A stretch of 64,000 nucleotides of DNA from Paramarasmius palmivorus (Eukaryota; Basidiomycota; Agaricomycetes; Agaricales; Marasmiaceae), in contig JAYKXP010000003.1 of the NCBI GenBank assembly GCA_037176845.1, positions 186,001 through 250,000 on the forward strand, in the 5' to 3' direction. The first letter of the stretch is position 1. Every line of letters starts with the position of its first letter. The notes beneath the pieces were generated by a model. It did no database searches and was not told the origin of the DNA. It saw nothing but the letters and a program-made list of their open reading frames with translations. This document shows positions 35,273 through 49,300 of the stretch, piece after piece. The position numbers and the translations under genes are program-made.

Positions 35273-35464
35273 TACACCGAATGTATGAAATCACGTAGAA
35301 GGGGTTGATTGTGAGATCCAGCATGTAATTGTGACGCAAACTGTACTTCTGGGGCAATGGAATTAAAACAAAACTGTTCAAAGACTCTAGATTAATTGAT
35401 AACAAGGAATGCCTCAAAAGCTTTCATGCAAAGAGGTAGGTTTCAATGAGCAGGTAAAAAATAT

Positions 35465-35555
35465 GGACTAACCCAGGTTCGAACTGGGGACCTCTCGTGC
35501 TCAGCACCATCGGGAAATGTGAGACGAACGTGATAACCAACTACACCATCAGTCC
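35465..35555 (-). tRNA. tRNA-Val (CAC) with 18-nt intron
   Basis: Minus strand folds as a complete cloverleaf: acceptor GGACTGA/TTAGTCC, D arm GTGTAGTTGGTTATCAC, anticodon stem TTCGT/ACGAG with loop CTCACAC, T arm CCCAG-TTCGAAC-CTGGG. U33 precedes CAC, so the anticodon is valine CAC. The intron (35500-35517) sits at the canonical 37/38 position. It lies between two protein genes. Confidence 0.88.
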
Positions 35556-35691
35556 TTGATGGTTGATTGGCAACATGTTTGGTATTATATCAAAAGGTTC
35601 AAATGACCTCAGGCCAGATTGAACAGATATAGTAAACACTGTAGACACACGCCCATCTTGGAGTTCCATTTCGCTGAAACCACAACCCGCC

Positions 35692-37170
35692 TTAAGCGTT
35701 GGAAACTCCCCAATCAGCCCCAAACATTGCATTGCTTTTCCCGTCAGTCTCGTCAACTAACAGCCTCGCCCCTTCACTACCCGCAACTGGCAACCTTAGT
35801 TTCTGGCCTTCGCTACCGTAAGGAAGATGACTAGGAAGAACCCCTGCCTGAAGTAGCGCGCTTGCTTGATCCCACCAGATGTGCTCTAAGACGAAACTGA
35901 GTATTGACAATAGCCATGAAAGGGTTACGTGCCCCTGACCGTGATAAAGCCTGTCGCCGCGTACATTAACGACGCCCACGAAAGGTATCTCCAGTTTCTT
36001 CCCTGTCGGCGGAACGCCAGGAAGAAGCCAGTCGACGACCCGGTCGTGTGTGAGTTTGAAGATGAATTCGTCTGTTAAACATGAGAAATCTGACAGTGCA
36101 TGAGTGAGTCTGCACGGACCGATCACACGGTCGCTTCCAACTGTCCTAGACACTAGTTGAAGCTCGGTATCTGGAGGATTCCTGTCTTTGAGTTAGACAA
36201 GCGGAAGTAAACGCGAGTAAAAAGAACGTACGCAAAGATGAAATGGTCCCTGTAGAAAGCAGTGAGGTTTTCGCGTCCTATACCACCGGTCATCTAGGAG
36301 CAGCTCAGTGTATTGGTGAGAAGAGAAATATCTTTACTGACCGTGGGTACGTGATTGACATATGGCTCAGCAACCATTGTACCCATAGTTTTTGCAACGC
36401 TTCTCACTTCAAACTCGAAATAGGTGTGTTCTTCCCAGATTGCTTCAATATCGAAGATCGGGCCTCCAAGTGTCTTGCGCAGGAAAACAAGCGTTCGGCT
36501 GTGGGCAAGACTCGCATAACCAGGGTTGTAGTCGGCCGAGTAAGGAAGGATGAAGTTGCTAGATGCATTGGTGTACCGATGAAGAGTCATTGAAGGTGAT
36601 GATGATGATGCTTGAGGTTGTCCTGAGGTCGTTGCGAGGTGTATGAATGATGGAACAGGCGGAGTAGGACTCAGGGGGGGCTCAGATGCGATTGCGACAA
36701 GGCCAGCTAATCTGCTATCTTTTTGCATGGATTCGATAACAATAGAGAGGACCTTTGAATCATAGACTGTAATAGACACGAGTCAAGTCAGCGTACCTAG
36801 TTACACTGAAAGTGGTCGTACCATAAACAGCAAACTTGTCTTTAGTATCCATCTCTTTGAGTCCCAGTAAAGCCTCTAAACCTTTACTCAATGCACCGTC
36901 AACATCAGCACTCGTCCTCGCCCCGGTGATGCCTACGACTGCGAATCCCTCTTCTGCCCACTTCTGGATCGGTTCGGGATCTAGTGATCTTGATTTCCGT
37001 GTTCCAAGGTTGTTATCCGCTGGTAGAAAGGCAAATATCCCTGGACCTGTACCTCTTCGAGTCAAAGGAGGTTGCATGACGACATTCTCGCTCAGTTGCA
37101 CGAGGGGTGCCGAAGGTAGAGGTACTTCTTGCTCTTCGGGAGAGTTGGGATCATAGAACGTTGGTGGCAT
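35692..37170 (-). CDS. dienelactone-hydrolase-like plus SnoaL-like fusion protein
   Basis: N-terminal half starts MPPTFYDPNSPEEQEVPLPS and has the alpha/beta-hydrolase-like order RGTGPGIFAFLP, WAEEGFAVVGITG, FIHLATTSG. The spot where the G-x-C-x-G-G nucleophile elbow is expected reads FAVYVYDSKV across an intron, so the catalytic Cys appears to be missing. The C-terminal half is a SnoaL/NTF2-like cone: FEFEVRSVAKTMGTMVAEPY, VNHVPTMTGGIGRENLTAFY, DEFIFKLTHDRVVDWLLPG, VGVVNVRGDRLYHEHIWWDQ. Five introns give a continuous frame to 35692. Such two-domain proteins are common in ascomycetes and basidiomycetes and are often called carboxymethylenebutenolidase. Activity may lie only in the SnoaL part. 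It is divergent from the FAD monooxygenase. Confidence 0.78.
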
Positions 37171-37555
37171 TGAGAGTCGATACGGGCATGCACGTACGAG
37201 AGTAGAGAGATTCCGGTCTTATCTTGAAATCACTGCTTGGCTGAACATGGCAAGGGAATGAATGGCTTTTGTGATAGCGCAATTTGAAATATATCCCACG
37301 TTAACGCGCGTTAACATTGGGCGCTTGAGCGACAAAATGATGTTTCCCTCCAACCACCATGACAGTTTATCTCGCGGCCGGCTCTTAAACTCCCATGTCT
37401 TCGCTTCTGATACTCATTGGTTCGATTGGGGATTAGGTTCATGCAGGTGACGATAGCTTACCCTTGATAGGGAAATCGAAACCCACAGAGCGAATCCTTC
37501 AAAATGCTCTAGTGACGATGGACTCCCACATTACGCACCGACCACATACAATCGT
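37171..37555. promoter_or_regulatory. divergent promoter of the DLH/SnoaL and FAD monooxygenase genes
   Basis: A 385-bp shared upstream region containing the palindrome at 37300-37315. An upstream ATG at 37519 in a different frame from the monooxygenase start could open a short uORF. Confidence 0.55.
37300..37315. promoter_or_regulatory. 16-bp perfect palindrome, candidate operator
   Basis: GTTAACGCGCGTTAAC equals its own reverse complement. It lies 130 bp before one gene and 241 bp before the other in their shared promoter, as expected for a site bound by a dimeric transcription factor. Confidence 0.5.
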
Positions 37556-39406
37556 ATGGCCTCTGCAAGCTCTTTCACCTCTACTCACTATTCCAACACG
37601 AACCACCTCAAATTACGCGTCGCTGTCATCGGTGGCGGTATTGGCGGGCTTGCTGCCGCTGTCGCGCTTCGTCGGGCTGGCCATGCAGGTATGTTTGCCA
37701 GCAATTTCATTTGGACAACTGATGAGAGGCATCATTTTGCAGTGAGTATTTACGAACGTCGCTCTTTTGATGTCGAGGTCGGCGCGTCCATTTCTTGCGC
37801 CGCTAACGGCACTCAATGGCTCCGAGAGTGGGCAGTGGACATCCCAGACATGAAGCCAGTCGTCCTTGTGAGGAACACCAACCCTTCAGTAACACTGTCA
37901 GCTCACACGGCACACATGTACAGATGAAGCTCGTCATGCGTGATTGGTCTACGGGACGAATCTTGAACCAGTACAACCTGGTTAACTATGAGAAAGAGTG
38001 GGGGAACGTGTACAACATGTTTCACCGACAGGATATGCATGCGACCTTACTGAAGGCGGCTACAGAAATAGCAGGCGAGGGCGAGCCTTGCACGGTTCAT
38101 ATTGACCACATGTAAGTAAATTGTCCGGTACTTACATGGTGTTTTACTTATTCCCATCGAAGTTGCGAATGGGTAGATTATGAAACGGGTACCGTGACGT
38201 TCAAGAACGGCGTCATCGTTAAGGCAGATATGATTGTGGGGGCCGATGGCATTCGGGTGTGTAAACTCTCACCGCCTTCACACTCATCTTGATCTTTCCC
38301 TAGTCTGTCGTGCGAAGAGAATTGGGGATTATTCCAGATATCAAGTCTGCCGCACAGACATGCTACCGTTGTAATGTGCCAAGAGACATTATCGACAAGC
38401 TTGGTCTTGTTAGCTATGCATGCGACCCAGCTATGTACGTATATCAATTTCTACGGCTTCTACTCTCGTAGCTAATCTTTGCTCCGTCCGAAACGTCAGT
38501 CAGTTTTGGGGTGGGATGGAAGGCAAAAGCCGGGACGGGGTGAGGTCCAAGTACTACAAGATTGTCATGTGCGGTTCTATGAGTTACTCGATTGATTTGC
38601 TTGCTAATCGTTCTTACAGGTCTCCATGTTCTGCAGGGGAAACCGTTTCATTCTATTGTAGGCGTTTCTCCGCTCGGTAGTAGCGCACATCTCATATCGG
38701 CTAGGTTTCATGCCCACAGAGCTCACAAGACACCACGAGGAAGGGTTCGTCTTCGAAGAGGTCCCAGTCTCGGATATCCTAGCCGGGAAGTACGACGAGT
38801 TGGATCCAGATTGTCAAAACCTTCTGAAAAACTCCGTTGATCGAATGCCTTGGAGGTTGTATGTCCATCAACCGTATTCTGTGGGTATTCGACGCCGATA
38901 CTTACCTTGTGTCCATTCTCATTTTCTTCGACTTCTTTGATCTCGTAAAGCATTGGTCCAAGGGGAAAGCTTGTATCCTAGGCGATGCTGCACATCCCAT
39001 GATGCCACACCAGTCTCAGGGCGCCTGTCAAGCCATAGAAGACGCAGCGGCGCTTGGGATCATCTTCTCTTCGAAATATCAATTCACTCGAGACGTCGAG
39101 GCTGGTCTTGCGCTATACCAGAACATCAGAAAACCAAGAGCTACTCGAGTACAGACGGCTTCTGCTCGCGCGACGGAAAACCTCAATGAGCGTATCGGTT
39201 TCACGAGCTTAACTCCACATGATGCGACGCTTGCAGCTACAGAAGGAAAATTGACCAGTAAGTTATACGTTTTAGTTTGCTTTGCCTGTCATTACTTAAG
39301 TATATGTTTAGTCAATGAAATGAACAGCTATAATATGCACGATCACGTCGCTTCCGAGGCAGCCATGTTGATCAAGGAGGAGGGAGCCCCAGCTTGGTCA
39401 CCATAA
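37556..39406 (+). CDS. FAD-dependent monooxygenase, salicylate-hydroxylase-like
   Basis: Flavoprotein hydroxylase of the PF01494 type. The start MASASSFTSTHYSNTNHLKL leads into the dinucleotide-binding motif VIGGGIGGLAAAVALRRAGH (about 37620-37690). After introns follow GASISCAANGTQWLREW, VGADGIRSVVRRELG (the DG motif) and, near the end, ACILGDAAHPMMPHQSQGAC (GD motif, about 38970-39030) with QAIEDAAALG. At least nine short introns. It probably hydroxylates an aromatic acid with NAD(P)H. No signal peptide, so cytosolic. The ATG at 37519 is out of frame. Neighbours (SnoaL fusion, GMC oxidase, SnoaL protein) suggest an aromatic-metabolism context, which is inference. Confidence 0.88.
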
Positions 39407-42999
<3,593 letters not shown>

Positions 43000-43174
43000 T
43001 TTTCTTTTATCTTGCGGACATTTGACGCGGACTTCCAATCTTAAATATTGCACTTTCGTTGCCTGTCAATCCTTACTGTACACTCTCCTTGAAACTGTTG
43101 GTACATATACATCAAATATTGAACACTCTTAGTGACAGTTCCTGTAGCGATAGTTATGAATACATGTCGGAAGG

Positions 43175-43688
43175 TTATTTGTCTTGTTCCTGCTAACGTT
43201 AACGTTACTATACGTTGTGAAAGCGCTGGCACAAGAACATTCACCTTCCTTAACTTCCCTTGACTCGCAAGATACACCGCCCCTGTATCTGCCCAGACCT
43301 GATAATCCGTGATCAAGCATTCGTCGTCAAAATCCAACATGTACGCAAAAGTCTCGTCCCAGCTCTGTCCGGTACTCTTCCAAGTGAACTTTGCTCTCCC
43401 TTTGCACGCAACCCGATTCGACTCTGCGTCCACGACAAACTCCGAAAACTTCATGTTTTCATAAGAAAGCAAGGATCCGATCGTCTCAAAATACGATGTG
43501 ATTGCAGCCATTCCAACATGAGGCTTTCCTAGGAAGGGAGCCAACGATGATTCTCCATGTTCGATGGCAGAGGGTTGATGGGTAATACTGAAGTGTGACG
43601 TGATGGTTTCGATGTCTTTTCCCTCTGCGAAAGAATTGCAGAAAGATTGGGCAGAAGATAATAAACGAGTTCGCCGTGAAGTCGTCAT
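43175..43688 (-). CDS. stand-alone SnoaL/NTF2-like protein
   Basis: About 155 residues beginning MTTSRRTRLLSSAQSFCNSF. The NTF2-like cone is visible: FLGKPHVGMAAITSYFETIG, FVVDAESNRVACKGRAKFTW, ETFAYMLDFDDECLITDYQV and WADTGAVYLASQGKL. I end it at 43175 by splicing a 52-nt intron (about 43192-43243), which gives the short tail GKLRKQEQDK, the usual length for this family. Without splicing the frame runs to 43041 with an unconvincing tail. Such proteins act as cyclases, isomerases or have unknown roles in fungal pathways. It is convergent with the GPI-GMC gene. Confidence 0.75.
43194..43207. repeat. 14-bp perfect palindrome
   Basis: TAACGTTAACGTTA lies at the 3' end of the predicted intron of the SnoaL-like gene. 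It shares the GTTAAC core with the promoter palindrome at 37300-37315, perhaps by chance. Confidence 0.5.
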
Positions 43689-44046
43689 GAGAAATCGGGG
43701 GTGGGACTTGGGTGGACTTGGAATGGATTATGGTGGTAAAGTAAGTACATTCATCAGCAATGAAGTCATAAAACACACCTTATTCTGCTGGCCTCAGTCT
43801 GGGTGCTGTCGGAGGCATCAGACTTCCCATTCCCAGTCGCAGCTCGCAGCACACTTGATTTCTTCTACAATGAAGATTTACGGGAAGAGGAAGCTAATTC
43901 GAAGAACCACGACGACATCGGCGGAAAGGTCGCAATCCAGAGCAAAGTCGAGCGTCCTAGAAGTGCGCACGACACCCAAGGCACATACCTGAAACATGAT
44001 TAGTTGCACAACCCTGAAGGGAGCACTTACATGCACCCTACACGTG

Positions 44047-44622
44047 TTACAAGCAGTTCTCAGTTCGCCACACTCGACTTCTGAATGGAACCATTTGCTT
44101 AGTGTCGACACCAAGTTCGATCAATTCACGCGGAACACTCCCGAGGAGCAGCACGAACACGTTGAGGATGTCCGTATACACCCGTGGTGGTAGCCTCCTT
44201 AGGTGGTGTTCAAGCCACTGGAAGTGTACCAGTCTGGTGTAAATTTGCATAGTAGTACCCTCAAGCTCACATCGGCGCGAAGTATGGTTCGGGCGGTAAC
44301 TACGGTCATTTCGGGTCAGCTCATACCGGAGTCCTAGGTCTCTAGAACGTACTAGTACCATCCGTATTATTGCAGGTATGGTTGCGGCTCGAGCGTCTTT
44401 CAACCTAAACGATTCTTTGAAACGCAGCATATACGGGCCCAGATGGAACACATCTGTGATGAAGACCATCTTTCTCATCGAGCGGTCCTTAGATCGAAAG
44501 TGTTCCTTATGGGACTGTTTCCTACTCAAGAACACATCTTCACCTCGAGGTGTGTATAGATCGCCGGCTGGCACCTCATTGCTTACCCGCATCTTTCTCT
44601 TATAAAGGAACCCTTTCCGCAA
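44047..44622 (-). CDS. hypothetical open frame of 191 codons
   Basis: Long for an intergenic frame and mostly hydrophilic, with VYTDILNVFVLLLGSVPREL as its only hydrophobic part. I recognise no family. It overlaps the promoter of the DUF6741 gene at its 5' end, which argues against it; it may also be exon material of an unrecognised multi-exon gene on this strand. Confidence 0.22.
   Translation of the reverse strand: MRKGFLYKRKMRVSNEVPAGDLYTPRGEDVFLSRKQSHKEHFRSKDRSMRKMVFITDVFHLGPYMLRFKESFRLKDARAATIPAIIRMVLVRSRDLGLRYELTRNDRSYRPNHTSRRCELEGTTMQIYTRLVHFQWLEHHLRRLPPRVYTDILNVFVLLLGSVPRELIELGVDTKQMVPFRSRVWRTENCL
44601..44607 (+). promoter_or_regulatory. TATA box of the DUF6741 gene
   Basis: tataaag lies 78-84 bp before the ATG at 44685, followed by a pyrimidine-rich stretch. 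Confidence 0.55.
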
Positions 44623-44684
44623 CCTATCTACAACTACTTCAGAGTTTCTTCTGGCTCTTTTCAGGGTATCGCTACAACTTCACG

Positions 44685-45587
44685 ATGGCTATGGTCTTTC
44701 CTGCTTACGATACTTACGATTCCTATGGTCATCTCCCCTTGTCTCGGCGCAGCTCAATGGCGCACGGCGGCGCCAGTTATTCATATCCAGGACAGGGTAT
44801 GTATTCTGACTACGGTTATGAGGTGAAAAGGTTTCCCCTACAATAATTCCTAGGCTGACCATTCAACCTTACAGTACGATACATATAATGGACCAGGAGC
44901 AGTTGCTATGACTCGTAGAATGAGTACTGGTGCGCCTTCCCTCTCCTGGGAACACTGAAAGAAATTGACGACTTCAGCAGCGTACCATGATAGGGACATG
45001 TACTACCCAGAAATACGACCAACATCGGCTATGGGAATGCCTCGTTCCCGCCGTCATTCTACAGTCTCAACAGTTTCACTGGTGCCTCGTGCACCTCCTC
45101 TCGATGCATACCGCCGTGCGAGTTCCATTCAGATTAAATTCAAGCGAAGAGGAAGCCTGCTTGCTGGGGTTTCTCTGGCAGAAGCCCAGTCCCATGTTCG
45201 GCTATCTTCAAACGATTCCTACACTTCATACGATCTCCATGCAGACCGGCGGAACACGATTCTTCTGAAGGTTAAAGTAAGTCAATTTCTGTCTCAATTA
45301 AAAAACCATACTCATGATAGATCAATAGTGGGCTGGTTATAACTCGTTAACATACGAGATTCCTCTCGATTCCTATGACAGGCACATCAGCTTGCAGACG
45401 TTAGCGAGGCGAGTTTCTCGGGCATGTGTGCATTATCTACAGGTTAGTTCGGTCCATTGTGAAGATTTGTAGTTGCTAACCTCTTACCTAGGCTAATGCG
45501 ATACCTGTCATGTACGACCGAGTTGAGCTACACCACCTTGAAGAACTATCTCATGGTGTTTGGCAGCCAATGCTAGCTGTCCGGTGA
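44685..45587 (+). CDS. DUF6741-type basidiomycete protein
   Basis: About 200 residues after splicing five or six exons. The N-terminal part is Tyr/Ser/Gly-rich (MAMVFPAYDTYDSYGHLPLS) and probably disordered, with RRSS/RRMS/RRHS sites that look like basophilic-kinase targets. The C-terminal part holds the conserved domain: IQIKFKRRGSLLAGVSLAEA, then WAGYNSLTYEIPLDSYDRHI, SLQTLARRVSRACVHYLQ and IPVMYDRVELHHLEELSHG. This combination is found in Agaricomycetes proteins assigned to DUF6741, without known function. No signal peptide or membrane segment. The stop is at 45585-45587. Confidence 0.75.
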
Positions 45588-45979
45588 ACGATTCGACAAC
45601 TGCCCATTCTTATTTTCTATAATTATTCGCGATTGGTCCGTATGAAGTTGTTCTGGTTTTTTTATGTCCCCGTCACAGTGAGTTGGCCCGCTGAGCAACA
45701 TAGGATGCTCTTTCCGCCTCGGTGATAGGGAAAAAACCGTCTATTAGGCGGCACCTCGTTTTCGAGTTTTCGAATGGTCTAAACTTTAGGTGTAGCAGAT
45801 TTTCTTCCCTAGACTCCACTTACTTCGGCATGGCTTGAAGTGGGCTGGGGTCGCCTTGGCATAGCAAGGCAACGATAGCTATAGCAGTTTAAGATCACCT
45901 TGTATATATAATAAATAAATCTATATAGCATCTCTCACATGTACATACCAACAAAATACTCTACATTCCCATTTCCCAC
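45588..45979. other. convergent intergenic region
   Basis: 3' flanks of the DUF6741 and transporter genes. It includes an AT-rich stretch (tatatataataaataaa near 45905) likely used for polyadenylation. No gene. Confidence 0.5.
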
Positions 45980-47606
45980 TCAGGTCGTAAAGGGATTACA
46001 TGAACACACTGCACTTCTAACCGCGAAACTCGCCATACTGCCAATCATTAAACCGCCAATAAGGCAGAATTGCGAGACGGTTGCAGCAACATCAACGTCT
46101 TCCTTCTTTCCTTTCAGCCGAGGATTATGTTCAAGTGATGGCGCGGACATCAAGCATAAACTCGATACGTAGCCGTTTGAACATCCAAAGGCGAATAAGA
46201 TTAGGAAGAAAAGAAAGTCGGAGTTGATAATTGGGTTTGAAGACTCCGCGGCAGGTCGAGTGATGTTGCACATGAGGAAAAGAAACACGAATAATGTTCG
46301 AGCAAGTGCTAAGGTCAGCAGCTTGCGTGCAGACCAAATCAAGACTTGGGGGAAAGAGCAAATATATCGGCCCACGAAATCTCCGAGACCGAAAATAAGG
46401 AAATGAATTGAGGTGAAGAGTAAGGGGTGAAGGTTGGGGTTCGTTGGCTGAATCGAAGCGGTGATCGGCGGAAAAACAGCCTGTGACAGTACTCAATGAA
46501 AGTTCAAAGCGAGAATTGATGTGCAAGACTCACCAACGTCACCATGAAGACATAAGCCACTGCGACTTCATAAACAATATTCGTCTTCGCTACTCTGATG
46601 ATTCGTGCCTTTTCAATAGACGTTTCATGATCAGACCTTCCCCCTGATACAAGGCCGCGTGTCTCGTCATCCGTCCCACTGCTTCGTCCTGGTTTGCGCG
46701 CAGCTTCAAGCGACCCTGCAACAGCATGGTACTGAGGCATACGAGTGAGCCACCATTGAGCCCCTACTGTGACTAGGAGGAAGATCGTCGAAAGTCCGAA
46801 GAAGATGAAGGCAGCCCGTTCTTCCGGATTCTTGTCGCGTGTCAGTCCATCGACCGGTCTATCTTCTCCATGAACTGATGCTGTGGCACTAAGTACCTGC
46901 ACTGTGCTGACTGCGACGGCAACAGCAGCTTGACCTGACAACATGGCTTGGACAGCAGTTGGTCCAAAGAGGGACGCCACTGCGATCACGGATGTTTGGA
47001 GGTATGAGCCGAACGCTGCTTGTACGATCCCATTGAGAATGACAAATGCAAAGAAAGGCCCTGGGCTAATCTCGATTAGAGTGCTGAGGGTGAGCAAGAA
47101 GCAAAGTGCTGATAGCCATAGTAAGGAAAAAATGGTCTGGCGAGAAGGCGAAGACTAGACTTGACTAGGTCAGTGACCACGCTGCGGTATTAAAACCTAT
47201 GCACGCACCTGTTTAGACGTCACGGTGGCATGTGCAAGACAAATGAAGTTTGCGGTAGTGAAGGTTATAGAGAAATATGAACTGAATGTCGATCTGAAAG
47301 GTGAATTCTCGAGTCTTGATAGAAAATACGGGGTTGCAGTGATAAGAGCTATCCAAGAGATTCAACAAGGTTCTGAATGTAGAAAGAGATAATGGTCTCA
47401 CCGTTCCATGGCAATAGGACAGCGCAGCCTAGCACAAAATGGACACCTCGGATCCGCGCGTCAACAGGCAAAGAAACAACTGGTGCTTGGTCCTCGTCGT
47501 CCAGGTCGATAGAGGGCTCAGGGTCGTGCTCAGATATTCGGATAGGGTTCGAAGCTACTGGAGCTTGGGGTATTGCATGATATAGAGCGTCGGGAGAGGA
47601 CGACAT
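45980..47606 (-). CDS. equilibrative nucleoside transporter (SLC29/ENT family)
   Basis: Membrane carrier for nucleosides or nucleobases with about 11 membrane segments. N-terminal cytosolic part MSSSPDALYHAIPQAPVASN, then VHFVLGCAVLLPWNGETIIS (the ENT opening with the LLPWN signature), FGSYLQTSVIAVASLFGPTA, VQAMLSGQAAVAVAVS, a hydrophilic central loop with GRSSGTDDETRGLVSGG, and the C-terminal half AVFPPITASIQ, FLIFGLGDFVGRYIC, FAFGCSNGYVSSLCLMSAP. These are clear PF01733 features. Introns at about 46485-46533 and between 47147 and 47350 split the frame. Plasma membrane or vacuole, by family. Confidence 0.9.
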
Positions 47607-47772
47607 GGAAGTCGCGGAAGTACTTAGTATACGTAGTCACTGTCAGCGTTCCCTCAGGAAGCGGCCAGGCAATGGCGTGCCGAATTTGGGACTGTCGGAC
47701 GTAAAGGCGTCAAAGACTATTTTCTACGGATTAAACAGGTTCTCTGTGTACGATAAAGCAGTAATATCCTCG

Positions 47773-49044
47773 TTATGCGGTGTGCTCCTTGGGAATGACT
47801 TGGTTGGGAGCCTCCGTCAAGGTCAATGCCGTCAACTTCGCCCTCTGTTTCTCAGCCTTCCTGGCCTTCCTACGAGCTTTCCTCTCAAGTCTGGCTTCTC
47901 CCCCACGACGTTGCCACCTAATCTTCCTCAATGCCTTCTTATCTTCATCAAGTTTCAAGCGCCATTTCAAGGTGGCCTCGGCCTTTGCCTCTCCAGTTGT
48001 CCGACCATCAAGGTTTCTGAGCTCTTCGGCGGTCATCTCCTTCAATAGAGCCTTCTTCTGAGCCTGGAACTCTTGCCAGCGCTTGAGCTTCTTAGCACGA
48101 GAATGAGGGTTGGCAAGTTCCTTGAACAAATACTGTTCCAACGCAGGTTGAGCCGGGAAAGTTTTATATCCATAGACGGACCGGAGGAACTCTTTTTCAG
48201 TGGGGGTTCGAGGAATGAGTCCTTTCAGAGTTGGGCTGAAAGGGGGTGGTTGGTAAGTGACCTTTGTAACCTCGTCCTTGGTGGTATCGTATGAAGTTGC
48301 TGTGGGGAAGGTCATCACAGGTTACATGCTAATGCGAAGACGTGACATACGTTCAAGGTGTACACGGGCCTCAGGTTTAGGCCATGGTATAGGAATACGC
48401 TGTCCTTTGAGGTGAGGGATTATAGGCGTCGTGGCGGTCGCGTAGCGTTCCCAGTGGAATCGACGTAAAAATGGGTTCCATGCCGCGGCAGAGTGACCTA
48501 TCCGCTTCGCAAAGACACTAAAGAGAAACAGTACATGAGAACGTTAATAGCGATATAAATTAATAACACACGGAAGTGATTTGGGCTCAACCTCGCCCTT
48601 CTGCGGTGGAAATTCATACTCTCCCAGGTACAGCTGGCATCTCGAGTAGTGGTAGTTTTTATTCCGCCGTTGCTGAGCTTCTTCCTCACTTTCCTACGAA
48701 GGGGAATTCATAAATGTCGCGGAAAATGTCAACCAAGTACTTACAGGTTGGTCCTGTACTCCACGGACATATACTCGATTCCTGAATTTGTTGATACTCC
48801 TCACTTCGTGAATGGCACCCCTCGAATCCCCCAAAAGTCGTATTTGATCACCGGGAACAATATTCCAGTATTTTATACGGTCCTTGTGGTGAACTGTCTT
48901 CTTGCTGAAGAGGTACGGGACAGGATCATTCAGCCTGCGTTTGAGGCTTCTAGTGACAGGAAGCAAATGTCGAAAATTTGTGGTCCATGAGCTCTTTGTC
49001 ACGGCTTCAATGATGTCCCATTTGTAGAGCCTGTTCAGCGGCAT
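47773..49044 (-). CDS. mitochondrial large-subunit ribosomal protein uL24m
   Basis: Homologue of yeast Mrpl40. The N-terminal exon carries the KOW region, YWNIVPGDQIRLLGDSRGAI and HEVRSINKFRNRVYVRGVQ, which marks L24 proteins. Later exons give KNYHYSRCQLYLGEYEFPP, WNPFLRRFHWERYATATTP and a long basic C-terminal helix (TLKWRLKLDEDKKALRKIRW and after) typical of the fungal mitochondrial form. The start at 49044 (MPLNRLYKWD) is preferred over an in-frame ATG 27 codons up. Confidence 0.9.
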
Positions 49045-49300
49045 AGCAGACTGGGTTTCTGCTAGACAGCCGGGAAGGACAGAAAATGGAGGTGGAAGTC
49101 GGGTGGAGAAAATGTCACGTGTCACAAGACGCGTCCTTCAACTCCGGGATCCAGGGTCTCGTAACGCTTCAAGGTACACGACTTCAAGAAATACGTAGGG
49201 TGTATTGTCGATTATACAATTACACAAGCATTAGGATGTACAACAGTGACTCAACGTGCCAGGGTTCGACCAGCGACTAGTATTACAACGTCTACATAAC

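Larger units (their letters stand above)
43689..44684. other. intergenic region with an uncertain reading frame
   Basis: Divergent spacer between the SnoaL-like and DUF6741 genes. It holds the minus-strand open frame listed separately and a TATA box for the DUF6741 gene at 44601. Otherwise nothing recognised. Confidence 0.45.

Noticed and set aside
36596..36615. gatgatgat microsatellite
   Set aside because: It lies in coding sequence of the DLH/SnoaL gene and encodes a Ser run.
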